NCBI GenBank assembly: GCA_963824985.1
Contig: CAWGRQ010000052.1
Location: 10,226-74,225 of the forward strand
Source of the DNA: JAFNAG01 sp963824985
GTDB lineage: Bacteria > Acidobacteriota > UBA6911
Direction: 5' to 3'
DNA length: 64,000 nt
The notes beneath the pieces were generated by a model. It was given only the letters and a program-made list of their open reading frames with translations, was not told the DNA's origin and did no database searches. Position 1 is the first letter of the stretch; each line of letters opens with the position of its first letter. The position numbers and the translations under genes were made by a program. Shown here one piece after another: positions 35,195 through 45,447 of the stretch.

Positions 35195-37822
35195 ATGAAT
35201 AGGAATATCCCGTTCCCCGGTCGCCTTCCATTTATCCTGTCGATCATCGTCACCCTCATCAGCCTGGCGGCGGCGCCGCTGCGCGCAGAACAGGCATCTC
35301 AGAAAAAGACTCCTCCGGATCCCAGGGTGACCATGCCGAAGGCCTTCTTCGGGTACGACATCGGAGACGATTACAAGCTCACTCCCTGGACGGCCCGCGA
35401 TGTGCCGGGAGAGGGGGCGCGCAAGGGGATCACCGATTACGATCGTGAGCTGCAGCGCACCTCGAATCGTGTGCGGGTTTTTCCCAACGGGACGAGCGAG
35501 ATGGGGCGGCCCATGATGCTGACGGTGATCACCTCACCCGAAAACTGGGCGAAGATTGACCAGTACAAAGCCATCAACAGAAAGCTCGCCGATCCCCGGC
35601 AGGTGGCTTCCGACGACGAGGCCCGAGCCCTGGCCGCGCAAGGAAAGGCCGTCTATTGGGTGGATGCCGGCATTCATGCCACCGAACGCACCGGCGCCGA
35701 GACCCTGATCCAGCTGAGCTACGAGCTTGCTTCGGGACGGGATGAATGGACACTCAACCTTCTCAAGGACGTCATCGTGGTGATCGAGGGGACGATCAAT
35801 CCCGACGGCCTTGATATTGTCACCGACTGGTATTACACCTACAAGGACACCCCGTACGTGAGCTCGTCACCCCCCTATTACAACAAATACAACGGTCACG
35901 ATGACAACCGGGATTTCATCCGATTGTCGCTGAAGGAGTCGCAGAACAGCACCCAGGCCCGCTTCGAGTGGAATCCGATCATGTACACGGATCTCCACCA
36001 GCAGCAGGATCTGCTCTACCTCGGCATGTCCTCGGATCCCTCAAACTTTGCTGAGAACCCGATCTCCAATGCCGAACTGGGAAGCATGTCTTTTTTCGTC
36101 ATCAGCCAGATGATTGCGCAGGGGTACCGTGGGGTCTTCACCTATGACTACGCCGACATGTGGAACCCAAGTTACAACCACATGTATACCGTAATGCACA
36201 ACGCCAACGGTTCGTGGTGGGAACTGATGGGAGCCTCCTACGCCTCCCCGAGGACGATCAACTCCGGCACCCATGCCGGACGCCGCACCTGGTTCAACCC
36301 CCAGCCCTACACGGTGCCCATGCAGTGGCGGTTAATCGATGCCCTGAACATCCAGAAGGACGCGGTTAAAAACAGCCTGACCTGGACCATGCGCAACCGG
36401 GAAGACCTGCTCTACAACTTCTACATGAAGGGGAAGACCAACATGTCGAAGGCGACCACGGAGCCGCCTTTCGGTTTTGTTATTCCGGCCGGCGGCGGCG
36501 ACAATGTCGATGTAACCGATCTGATTAACACCCTGGTGAGCGGCCAGCATATCGAGGTGGACCGGGCGACCGCCCCCTTTACTGCGGAAGGGCAACAGTT
36601 CGCCGCCGGCGATTATGTCGTGCGCATGAATCAGCCCTACGGCCTGTATGCCAAGCTGCTGTTGACCCGCCAGGACTTCCCCATGAATGCGCTTGATCCC
36701 AGAAACCGAACTGCAAGCTATGACAACCTGGCCTGGACCATGGGCCTGATGTCGGATGTGAAGGTGACGGCTCTGGCTTCTCCTCTCCCCGCGGGTCTAA
36801 GCCTGGCGCCGGTTTCGGGAAATGTGCCATACGCAGGCACGCTCATTGGCGGCATAACGACCGACTACGCGGTCGAGAACCAGGCCAACAACGGCTGGGC
36901 CGTGGCTCTCCCGCGGATCTGGCAAACCCCAAACTTGGGAGTCTCGCAGGTGGATGTGCCTTTTGCCGCCGCGGGTCGCAGCTTCCCTGCCGGTACATTC
37001 GTGGTGCATACACGCGGAACCGAGGCAGACCATTTGAGCCTGAAGTCGCTGGTGCAGGAAACGGGGCTGACCGCATTTTCCATCTCCGGGCCCGTTCCCT
37101 CCGTTGCGCTTCGGGCTCCTAAGGTCGGACTGTTCAAGCCGAACTCCTCCACCATGCCTGAAGGCTGGACTCGCATGCGGCTTGATCGCGCCGGCTTCCC
37201 CTACATCTCCCTGTCCGCCGCCGACCTGTCGGGCGGCAACCTGGCCGGTTACAACGTAATTATCATCCCTTCGATGCAGATCAATGGACTGATCAACGGC
37301 TCCAGCGGTTCCAGCACGCCCCCCGAATTCCGGGCCGGCATCGGCACGACGGGCGTGGCCGCTCTCAAGAGCTTCGTCGAGGCGGGCGGCACGCTCGTCT
37401 TGATGGGACAGGCAACGACCCTCCCGATCGCACAGGGTTGGGACATCGGCGTAAGTCAACCTTCCGTCCAGAGGCCGGTCTGCCGGGGATCGATTCTGCG
37501 CATTCAGGTGGATCCGGCGACCAGGACCGGCTACGGTTACGATTCCGAGGAAGCATGCTGGTTCCTGGACGGCAGCACGCCTCTGTTGGCCAAGACGCCG
37601 GGGAGCAAGGCTCAGATAGTGGCCTCCTATCCGGAAAAGGGCGATCTGCTGCTGAGCGGTTATATCGGCGGCGGCGACGGGCTGCGGGGATTGGCAGCCA
37701 TCATCGAATCGCCTCTGGGCAAAGGGCGCGTGATCCTGCTGGCTCCCGACGTTCTGTACCGGGCGCAATCCACGGGCGATTTCATGTTTTTCTGGAACGC
37801 GATCATCGCAGGCGCCCGATAG
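35195..37822 (+). CDS. Secreted M14-family zinc carboxypeptidase-like protein B
   Basis: 875 residues. Signal peptide (LPFILSIIVTLISLAAAPLR). Zinc pair in DAGIHATERTGAE (His161, Glu164); a downstream His in MYTDLHQQQDLLY. The C-terminal half has an amidotransferase-like fold (GVAALKSFVEAGGTLVLMG) and ends with SPLGKGRVILLAPDVLYR. Lacks the Gly/Ala linkers of proteins A and C. ATG with AGGAGA. Intact. Confidence 0.85.
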   Translation: MNRNIPFPGRLPFILSIIVTLISLAAAPLRAEQASQKKTPPDPRVTMPKAFFGYDIGDDYKLTPWTARDVPGEGARKGITDYDRELQRTSNRVRVFPNGTSEMGRPMMLTVITSPENWAKIDQYKAINRKLADPRQVASDDEARALAAQGKAVYWVDAGIHATERTGAETLIQLSYELASGRDEWTLNLLKDVIVVIEGTINPDGLDIVTDWYYTYKDTPYVSSSPPYYNKYNGHDDNRDFIRLSLKESQNSTQARFEWNPIMYTDLHQQQDLLYLGMSSDPSNFAENPISNAELGSMSFFVISQMIAQGYRGVFTYDYADMWNPSYNHMYTVMHNANGSWWELMGASYASPRTINSGTHAGRRTWFNPQPYTVPMQWRLIDALNIQKDAVKNSLTWTMRNREDLLYNFYMKGKTNMSKATTEPPFGFVIPAGGGDNVDVTDLINTLVSGQHIEVDRATAPFTAEGQQFAAGDYVVRMNQPYGLYAKLLLTRQDFPMNALDPRNRTASYDNLAWTMGLMSDVKVTALASPLPAGLSLAPVSGNVPYAGTLIGGITTDYAVENQANNGWAVALPRIWQTPNLGVSQVDVPFAAAGRSFPAGTFVVHTRGTEADHLSLKSLVQETGLTAFSISGPVPSVALRAPKVGLFKPNSSTMPEGWTRMRLDRAGFPYISLSAADLSGGNLAGYNVIIIPSMQINGLINGSSGSSTPPEFRAGIGTTGVAALKSFVEAGGTLVLMGQATTLPIAQGWDIGVSQPSVQRPVCRGSILRIQVDPATRTGYGYDSEEACWFLDGSTPLLAKTPGSKAQIVASYPEKGDLLLSGYIGGGDGLRGLAAIIESPLGKGRVILLAPDVLYRAQSTGDFMFFWNAIIAGAR

Positions 37823-37869
37823 GGGATCGATCCCGAACCGGCGTCAGAACATTACCGGATTCCCGAACA

Positions 37870-37990
37870 GCTCCTCATGCGCCATGGCGCATCCGGTGAC
37901 GCATGAAAATCTTTTGGCTTTGCGTCTTGGCGTCCTTGCGTTGATTTTTTTAACGCAATGACGCAAGGGCACGAGGGCGCAAAGATATAT
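37870..37990. repeat. R3 copy followed by a GCGTC-type inverted repeat
   Basis: An R3 core at 37870-37908 is followed by GCTTTGCGTCTTGG... and its imperfect complement ending GGGCGCAAAG (about 37917-37984). The second part resembles the outer arms of R1 and the element at 56694-56768. The rest of 37823-38339 holds an 8-bp inverted repeat GACAAATC/GATTTGTC (38196-38219), a possible operator for the next gene. Confidence 0.55.
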
Positions 37991-38339
37991 TTTCGGAACA
38001 GAGCTGAGAACACGGGGCCTTGCAGGCGACTCCCCCGAGCACATTCAGCAATTTCAGCGCATCCGGCAATCCCCGGTCCGTCCTCAGGGAAAGCTTCGGG
38101 ATGATAATTCTCCATCCATCCCGCGCCGACCCGTGCTATGTTTCTGCCTGCGGGGTAATACAATCCGAAACCTATTGACGATTGGAAAGCATAGTGACAA
38201 ATCGGTCGGCGGATTTGTCGGAGGCGCGCACATCAGCAGGCGGGTTCCGCCCACTCCCCGGCAATCACGGCACTGATTTATGACCTGGACAGGTGTCACC
38301 ATGTATTTCGATCCCCTTTGTTATTGAGGAGTCAATGAG

Positions 38340-41300
38340 ATGAAAGCCGAAGGCGCCCCACGCCGTTCGATGTGGCTCGTGCTGTCGGGAGTGTGTGTCT
38401 TGTTGCTGGCCGCCATCATCACCCCGGCGCAGCAGATCACGGAGACCCGCGACTCGAAGCAGCTCCAGGATGAAGAATTCGCCAAGCTCTACAAGCAATG
38501 GACTGGAGACCCGCAATACGGCAGCCCGCTGGTCGATCACCTGCCGCGCGTCGAGGGGATCCCAACGCCGAAGGACATCCTCGGCTACCACGTGGGGGCG
38601 CCGCAGAAGCTGACCTATTATGCCGACATGCTCAAATTTTACCGCGCTCTGGCCACGGCGACGCCGCGGGTCAAGGTGGAAACCATCGGCACATCGGATG
38701 AGGGGCGGGAGCTGGTGGTGGTGTGGGTTTCGTCGGAAGAAAATATCCGGAACCTGCAGAAAAACCGCGACAACCTGGCCAAAATAGCGGATCCGCGCGG
38801 CCTGTCCGATGAGCAGATCCGGCAGCTGATTGCCTCTACCAAGCCGGATTATCACGTAATCGGCGGTCTGCACAGCGGCGAAACCGGCCCATCGGAAATG
38901 CTGATGGAGCTGGTATACCGGATCGCGGTCGAGTCATCGCCATTCATCACTCAGATCCGGGACAACGTCTATGTGTCGGTCACGCCGGTCGCCGATGCCG
39001 ACGGCCGCGATCGCAATGTCGACTGGTTCTATCGCGGTCTCGAGATAGCACAGGCGGAGGCAGCGCCGGCTCCAGAATCGGGGAGAGCGGGCGCACCGGC
39101 TGCCGCGGCAGGCGCAGCGGCCGGCGGCGACCAGGGAGGCGGACGCGGGGGCGGACGCGGGGGTCCCTCCGGAGGCAGCGTCCCCTACTGGGGCAAGTAT
39201 GTGTTTCACGACAACAATCGCGACATCAACGTTTCGCTGGTGCAGATGCGCAAGCTCACGGACTGGTATTTCACCGCACATCCGCCGGTCATGCACGACC
39301 TGCACGAATCGATGGCACTGCTGTACACCTACAGCGGCGGCCCTCCGCAGAATCCCAATCTCGACCCGCTTCTCTTCGCCGAACTCCCCTGGTTTTCCAA
39401 CTGGGAACTGGCGCAGATGACCAAGTGGGGCATGCCCGGCGTGTACACTCATGCCTTCATGGACGGCTGGTCACCGGGCTACCTCGGGTCGGTCTCCTAC
39501 AACCATAACGGCATCATGAAAATGTACGAGACCCAGTCGGGCCGTGATGCGAGCCCAGCGCCGGCCCGCGGTGAGAGCGCCGGGAGCGGCCGTGCGGGCG
39601 GAGGCGCTGCCGGCGCGGCTGCCGGCGAAGCCCGGGCAGGCGCGGCAGCAGCGGCGGCCGGCAATCGCGGCGCAGCTCCCGGGCGCGGTCGTGCCGGAGC
39701 GGGTGCGGCGGCAGCAACGGCCGCAGATGCCAGAGCCGGAGGCGCCGGCATAGCAGGCCGGAGTGCCGGAAGCGGGTCAGGCGAAACGTCTGCCGCCCAG
39801 GCAGCCGGCGCCCGCGGCGCAACTCCACCCGCGGGCGGCCGCGAGGGTGGCGGCCGCGGGGGCGCAGTGCCCAGCGGCAGGGGCGGGAGCCAGGACCGCG
39901 AGTGGTACCGCGGGCTTCCCGTGCCGCCGAATGCCGCCGCGACGTTCAGTCGCCGCGACAACACGAACTACATGGAAACCGGTGTGCTCTCATCCCTGCA
40001 GCTGACATCGATGTTCCCAAACGTGATCGTCGAGAATTTCTATATCAAAACCAGAAACTCGATCGAGGAGGGGAAGACCAAGGCGCCGTATGGATACGTA
40101 ATCCCGGCGCAGCAGGATATGACCCGGGCGGCTGAACTGGTGCGCATTCTGCGCATCCAGGGGATTGAGGTCGGTCAGGCAACGGCCGACGTCAAAGCGG
40201 GCGACGGCACCTTTCCGGCCGGATCCTACATTGTCAAGCGCGATCAGCCCTACGGCCGGCTCGCTAAAAACCTGCTCGAGAAGCAGGTCTATCCGGACGC
40301 CAGGCTGACTACTTATGACGACAGCGGCTGGACGATGGGTCTGCTGATGCGGGTGAATGTAAAGGAGATCTCCGACCCGGCCATCCTGAAAGCCGCCACC
40401 ACACCGGTTGCACAGGTCGTGCTCAAGGGAAAAATCGCGGGGACCGGAAACGCCGGCATGGCCGTCGCGCATTACGGATCCAACAACATGATCGCGTTTC
40501 GCTACCGGCTGAAGACCGTCCCGATGAAGGTCGCGGAGAAGCCCTTCACCGCGGAGGGGGTGGAGTTTCCGGCCGGATCTTTCATCATCCAGGGGTCCTC
40601 CGGTCCGGAGGTGCGCGCAGCCGTGGAGGAGTTCGGACTCACGGCAGCCGCGCTTTCCACCCTCCCCTCGGTGCCGGCGCATGACGCGGACGCGCCCCGG
40701 ATTGCGATCTACTCCCAGTGGAGCAGCACCCAGGATCTCGGGTGGTACCGGCTGACGTTCGACAATTTCGGCATCCCCTACGACCTCATTTACAAGGAGC
40801 AGGTCAAGCAGGGCAACCTGCGCGGCAAGTACGATGTCATCCTCATGGCGGCTCAGAACATCAACCGGCAAGCCGTTCTCCAGCAGCCGGCGGCCCGGCC
40901 GCAGCCCTACCAGAGGAGCGATAAATACCGGTTCCTGGGCATGTACGGAGAGACGCCGGACATGTCCGGCGGATTCGGCGAGGAAGGGGTCGAGGCATTT
41001 GCAAAATTCCTCGAAGCCGGCGGCACCTTGATCGCCGCCGCCGGAGCAATTCGCTTCCCGATCGAGTTCGGGTGGGCCCGGACCGTCGATGCGGAGCAAC
41101 TGACCGGCATCACGGCCCAGCGGCCGATCATTCAGGCGGAAATCACCCGGTCCGATCACCCGGTCTTTTATGGCTACGCTGAAAAGACGATCCCGATGAA
41201 GTATGTCGGCGGGACGGTTCTGCGTGTCGGGATAGCCGACCAGGGCAACATCCTCGGGCGGTACACCGGCGGTGACGAGTCGGTGCTCAGCGGCCTGATG

Positions 41301-41534
41301 GTCGGCGCCGATCAGTTGCGCGACCGGCCGTTCGCCGTCGACATCCCGAATGCCTCCAACGGCAAGGGCCGGGTGATTCTGTTTGCCAACAACCCGATCT
41401 ACCGCTGGCAGAACCACGGCGAGTTCAACATGATGTTCAATGCCATCATGAACTGGAATGACGTGCCGCCGCCCCCGCCGATGACCGCGCCCGCGCCGAC
41501 CGGGCGCGGGCGCGGCGCGGGAGGGCCCAGGTAA
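38340..41534 (+). CDS. Secreted M14-family zinc carboxypeptidase-like protein C
   Basis: 1064 residues, intact. Signal peptide (WLVLSGVCVLLLAAIITPA). Zinc pair in GLHSGETGPSEM (His178, Glu181), a further His in VMHDLHESMALLY. Two Gly/Ala/Arg-rich low-complexity stretches lie at about 235-280 and 400-520, the longer one rich in AGAAAA-type runs. The C-terminal region matches protein A (PAHDADAPRIAIYSQWSST). GAGGAG precedes the start. Follows protein B after 517 bp of repeats. Confidence 0.85.
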   Translation: MKAEGAPRRSMWLVLSGVCVLLLAAIITPAQQITETRDSKQLQDEEFAKLYKQWTGDPQYGSPLVDHLPRVEGIPTPKDILGYHVGAPQKLTYYADMLKFYRALATATPRVKVETIGTSDEGRELVVVWVSSEENIRNLQKNRDNLAKIADPRGLSDEQIRQLIASTKPDYHVIGGLHSGETGPSEMLMELVYRIAVESSPFITQIRDNVYVSVTPVADADGRDRNVDWFYRGLEIAQAEAAPAPESGRAGAPAAAAGAAAGGDQGGGRGGGRGGPSGGSVPYWGKYVFHDNNRDINVSLVQMRKLTDWYFTAHPPVMHDLHESMALLYTYSGGPPQNPNLDPLLFAELPWFSNWELAQMTKWGMPGVYTHAFMDGWSPGYLGSVSYNHNGIMKMYETQSGRDASPAPARGESAGSGRAGGGAAGAAAGEARAGAAAAAAGNRGAAPGRGRAGAGAAAATAADARAGGAGIAGRSAGSGSGETSAAQAAGARGATPPAGGREGGGRGGAVPSGRGGSQDREWYRGLPVPPNAAATFSRRDNTNYMETGVLSSLQLTSMFPNVIVENFYIKTRNSIEEGKTKAPYGYVIPAQQDMTRAAELVRILRIQGIEVGQATADVKAGDGTFPAGSYIVKRDQPYGRLAKNLLEKQVYPDARLTTYDDSGWTMGLLMRVNVKEISDPAILKAATTPVAQVVLKGKIAGTGNAGMAVAHYGSNNMIAFRYRLKTVPMKVAEKPFTAEGVEFPAGSFIIQGSSGPEVRAAVEEFGLTAAALSTLPSVPAHDADAPRIAIYSQWSSTQDLGWYRLTFDNFGIPYDLIYKEQVKQGNLRGKYDVILMAAQNINRQAVLQQPAARPQPYQRSDKYRFLGMYGETPDMSGGFGEEGVEAFAKFLEAGGTLIAAAGAIRFPIEFGWARTVDAEQLTGITAQRPIIQAEITRSDHPVFYGYAEKTIPMKYVGGTVLRVGIADQGNILGRYTGGDESVLSGLMVGADQLRDRPFAVDIPNASNGKGRVILFANNPIYRWQNHGEFNMMFNAIMNWNDVPPPPPMTAPAPTGRGRGAGGPR

Positions 41535-41549
41535 CGGATAGCTGGTTCG

Positions 41550-41870
41550 GCATATGTTCAGAGGCAGCAAAAAGCGGCCACGGATTACACTGATTTTTTA
41601 AAGGCCCTACCATCAGGGGAGTGTTTCTTGCACCCACCAGGATGCAGGCCAAGCCAACATCATTTGGCGCGCCTCGAGATCCGCTGGCCTTATGCATCTG
41701 AATCGGTGGCATCCGTCAATACTGATAACTGTTTTGGCATATGTTCGGAGGCAGCAAAAAGTGCCCACGGATTTCACGGATTACAATGATTTTTTAAAGG
41801 TACTACCATCAGGGGAGTGTTTCTTGCACCCACCAGGATGCAGGCCAAGCCGACATCATTCGGCGCGCCT
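41550..41870. repeat. Two direct copies of a ~130-bp sequence
   Basis: 41550-41673 and 41738-41870 share CAGCAAAAAG..CCACGGATT, then CTACCATCAGGGGAGTGTTT and the end GGCGCGCCT, with about 90% identity. Between them is a CATCTGAATCGGTGG segment that recurs at 42057-42075. Non-coding. Confidence 0.65.
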
Positions 41871-41910
41871 ATTGAGTCCTGCATAATATGGTGACAGAAA
41901 TACAATTCCC

Positions 41911-41992
41911 AGCCCCGAAGGGGCGAAGGAGAATAGCCCCGGGCGTGAGCCCGGGGTCAGGGGCCGGTGAAGAACGAGCCCTGAAGGGGCGA
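41911..41992. repeat. Cluster of three GC-rich palindromes
   Basis: GCCCCGAAGGGGC (41912-41924), CCCCGGGCGTGAGCCCGGGG (41937-41956) and GCCCTGAAGGGGC (41978-41990). This set is a widespread intergenic palindromic element in several bacterial phyla. No gene is seen in 41535-42148. Confidence 0.6.
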
Positions 41993-42148
41993 CACATCAG
42001 TCGCTGGACTAGTGTCACTATAATATCTGATCCTCATAGATATCCGATTACCTTGTGCATCTGAATCGGTGGAATCCGTGGCTGCTCTACCGAGCCTGAA
42101 TAATATCCAAAACTGAACAACTGAATTTTCCAGACCTGACCCCGCCGC

Positions 42149-44472
42149 TCAAAACAGTTTGAGTTGTGTGTCGTCTCCGATAATACGGTCAAAATTCAGC
42201 CCGAGCACCGCCAGCACCGGTTCGGCTACGGCTCGAACCTGCTTCTGGACATAGTGCTCATAATCGATTGCTGATTTCCGATCTTCCACGGGTTCGGGGC
42301 CGCCGGCGGTAATGACATAAGCGACCACCGATCCCTGACTGCCGGACGCCTTGCGTGCCGGCCGCCACGTGCGGAGGCGTGGAAGCGACATAAGAATCGA
42401 GATCCTTTCTGAGAGCTTTGCGATAAACCAGCTGATCATTCAACACTCCGGCCCGCAGGTTCTTCACGATTTCGCGCAGATAATCGACTACGGGCTGGTC
42501 CTGGAACAGCCGCAGATACAGCTCGCGCTGAACCTGCCTGGCCAGATCGGTCCAATCCCGTCCGGACCGCCTCCATGCCGGTAAACACAACTTGCGTCCC
42601 GCCGCCTTCCTCGATGAGCCCGGCATAGCGCTTGCGGGCGCCGCCGGTGCCGTGGCGCATAGCCGGCAGAAAGAAGCGGAGAAAAAGCTTCTCAAAACGC
42701 AGCTCCAGCCTGCTTTCGACCCGCCAGGTGCTCCGTATGTAGGCGGAAAGATCCTGATTCAGCCGATCCGCGAGGAGCGCTCCCAGGCTGCGGGATTCGG
42801 TCGCATTTTCCTCCCCGGAAAGTACGAAAAGACTGTCGGTGTCGCCATAGAGAACCTGGTATCCCCGGTTTTCAATGTTCGACTTCGACCACAAAAGAAG
42901 CTCACGGCCGAATCCCGTGATCGCATTGGCCAGGTCGGGAGAGGCGAACCTGCAGGCAGGCGTTCCCAGAACACCGTAAAACGAGTTCATCAGGATCTTG
43001 ATCGCGTGACTGGCAATGCGGTCCTCACGCGCGACCGCCGATTTGCGGCGCGGCCATCAGGTCATCGAGGATCGCGGGCAGGATGCCGTGCTCCCGGCGA
43101 AACGCGGCGCCGTTCGGGCGCGATGATCGGGTCGTCTTTCGGAGAGGGATGCGCGCGCATGGCCGAGCGGGTCGATCTGAAAGGTGCGGATGATGCTCGG
43201 ATACAGGCTGCGGAAATCGAATACCAGCACGTTCCGGTACAGCCCGGGCGAAGGCTCGAGGACGTGTCCGCCGCTGGTCGGCGGCCCCGAGAAGCTTGAC
43301 GCATCCACGGTGGGCGCGACGATGCGCCGGCGCGACAGTTCGGAAAGATAGAGGAAGTCAAAGGACGCGATGCTGGCTCCGACCCGGTCGGGCGGCATGC
43401 CCGTAAGGCGGCTGCGCTCGACGGCGAGAGCTATGAGTCCGAGCTTGTCGAGAATCTCAAGCACCAGCCGGGCATCATTCAGGTTGTACTCCACCAGGCG
43501 TTCCCGGTCGTGTTTGAACATGCGCAGGATCTCGGCAGCCCGGCCCGGACCGGCATAGGTTTTTCCTTTGCCGAGAATCTCCCTGGCGGCGGCATCCAGC
43601 GCATAGCTGTCGAGACGCACGAAGGCGCCGCGCAGCAGTTCGATGCCGTCGAGCACGATCCGGCCCGGAACCAGTGCCTGGTGCGACGCGCGCGCGAAAT
43701 TCGAGCTGCGGAGCCGCAGCGGTTCCGGGCCCCGCCCGAGGACCATGGGAATTCCGACTCTCTCCGAGATACGCACCAGGGTCGCCAGGTCGAAATCGAC
43801 GACGTTCCAGCCGGTGAGAATGTCCGGATCCAGTTCGAGCACACGCCGGATGAATGATTCCAGGAGTTCCTTTTCACTGGCAAACGAAACGGCGCCGGGG
43901 GGGCGCGCATATCCGGCGGGACTGAAAAGCAGAACCTCGGATGTCCCGCAGCCCGCCAGCGCAATCGACAGCAGGCGCGTGGCGCGCGGATCCGTCTCGA
44001 TGTCCAGCGAAAGAGAGGACAACTGCGGAGTCCAGTCCGAGGGGAGCACCTCCGGATTTTCGAACACGGCGGCAATCCGGCCTCCCGGAGTGGGCCGGCC
44101 GCGGATTTCGAGAGAGCCGCGGATCCCGCGCTCGATCAGGTAGCGGGTGGCAAACGGCACATCGGCTTCGAAACACTCGATGCCGTGCGCGGCAAGGGTT
44201 TCGCGCAATGGGGGAACATCCTGCGGAACCCGGACCTCGATCCGCACCGCGGGTTCGCCGGAGAGCGTATCCCTTGGGGATTCATCTTCGCGGATGGCGG
44301 CGCCGAGCCGGCGGGCGCGCAACGCGTCGGCAGCGCGAATGTAAAAAGCGGGAATCTGGCGCGTATCCCGAATCAGAAAAGAGCCCCCGCGTTCCAGTTT
44401 GCCGTGGATGGTCACAACCGGCCCGGCGGCTTCAATCCGATACGAGCTCTGGAGGATGAAACCGCGGTGCAT
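42149..44472 (-). CDS. polB: Family-B DNA polymerase II, several frame breaks
   Basis: A repair/translesion polymerase of about 780 residues. Exonuclease motif LSLDIETDPRATR, polymerase motif A DFRSLYPSIIRTF, motif B KILMNSFYGVLGT, motif C YGDTDSLFVLSG, and the C-terminal clamp-binding-type end QLKLF. Breaks near 43120, 43050, 42563 and 42365 each look like one base gained or lost in a G/C run, and all catalytic motifs survive, so I regard the gene as intact in the organism. Start MHRGFILQSS at 44472. Confidence 0.82.
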
Positions 44473-44603
44473 CCCGTCCCGCCTTTCGTTCGGTTCGACA
44501 CAATTCTGCACCCGGCCGCGTGCGCATCGAAACCGTGATGCCCCGACCCTTCTCGAACAACTGGTTCTCGTGGAGGGGGCGCCGCCCCTTCCACGATGCC
44601 CGG

Positions 44604-45089
44604 CTACATCCCGGGATCGTCAGCCGATGGACCGTAGATGGAAGGGACCTTGCCTCCCATCGGGCGCAGGTAGGTGCTAAGCTGGCCGCGATGGTGAATG
44701 GCGTCAAACAGGAATCCCCAGACCATATTGCCGAGTGTATCTTCCCAAACGGCATCTTTGCCCATCAGAAGGCGGACCTTCTTATTCCAGGCCGCATCAT
44801 CCAGATGTGCCAGCTTCTCATTGACCTCGGCGGACGATCGCTCAAACGCAGCCACCACGCTTCCGATGTCATCCGGCGGCTTCGATTCTTTCCATTCGAC
44901 AGCGCCATCCTTGATCAGGCTCATGATTCCCGCCTCTTCGGACGCTAGCAGCCATGCAAGTTCGAGAGCGGTGCGGGACTTCGGATCGGGGCGGTAGTCG
45001 GGCCGCCCTTTGGGGATTGCCTTGAGTACGCGGACAAAGGTGGGGATTTCGGCCTTACGGCGGGCGATGCAAAACTCTACGTTGTTCAT
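44604..45089 (-). CDS. DinB-family protein
   Basis: 161 residues, four-helix DinB/YfiT fold. The C-terminal motif DAIHHRGQLSTYLRP with GGKVPSIYGPSADD is typical, with metal-binding histidines. May bind a divalent metal and modify thiols; the function is usually unknown. ATG 45089 has AGGAGG upstream. Divergent neighbours are repeats. Confidence 0.85.
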   Translation of the reverse strand: MNNVEFCIARRKAEIPTFVRVLKAIPKGRPDYRPDPKSRTALELAWLLASEEAGIMSLIKDGAVEWKESKPPDDIGSVVAAFERSSAEVNEKLAHLDDAAWNKKVRLLMGKDAVWEDTLGNMVWGFLFDAIHHRGQLSTYLRPMGGKVPSIYGPSADDPGM

Positions 45090-45315
45090 CACTCCTCCTG
45101 TCGGCATCCGGATTGGTCCCTCCGGATGCGGTCCGATAACATCGATCCCGATAATAATACCGCATGGCCCGCAACGTTTGGGCGAAGCGATGCATTTTCC
45201 ATGTGCCGTCTAGGATTATTTATGAATGATGAGACTGAGATTTTTTGGACGCGGAAGCATCCCGCAGGACGCTGCAATGGCGGCACAAAGAAGGCGCGAT
45301 AAGCGCGCGATATAT

Positions 45316-45355
45316 TTTCATGCGTTGTCCGATGCGCCCCGGGCGCATGAGAGGC
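45316..45355 (-). repeat. Repeat R3 copy, minus orientation
   Basis: TATTTTCATGCG followed by GCGCCCCGGGCGCATGAGA, a diverged R3 core. The rest of 45090-45447 contains nothing else recognisable. Confidence 0.55.
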
Positions 45356-45447
45356 CGGTTCATAGTGGTTCGGGTTAGCTCCCGGCCGGTCACCCAGGTT
45401 CCGTACTGCGATATTTTGTCAGTGGACAGCGGGGGCTGTCCCCCAGG

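Noticed and set aside
39990..41570. Minus-strand frame of 526 codons opposite M14 peptidase C
   Set aside because: Antisense shadow of a well-supported gene, with no ribosome site or recognisable domain.
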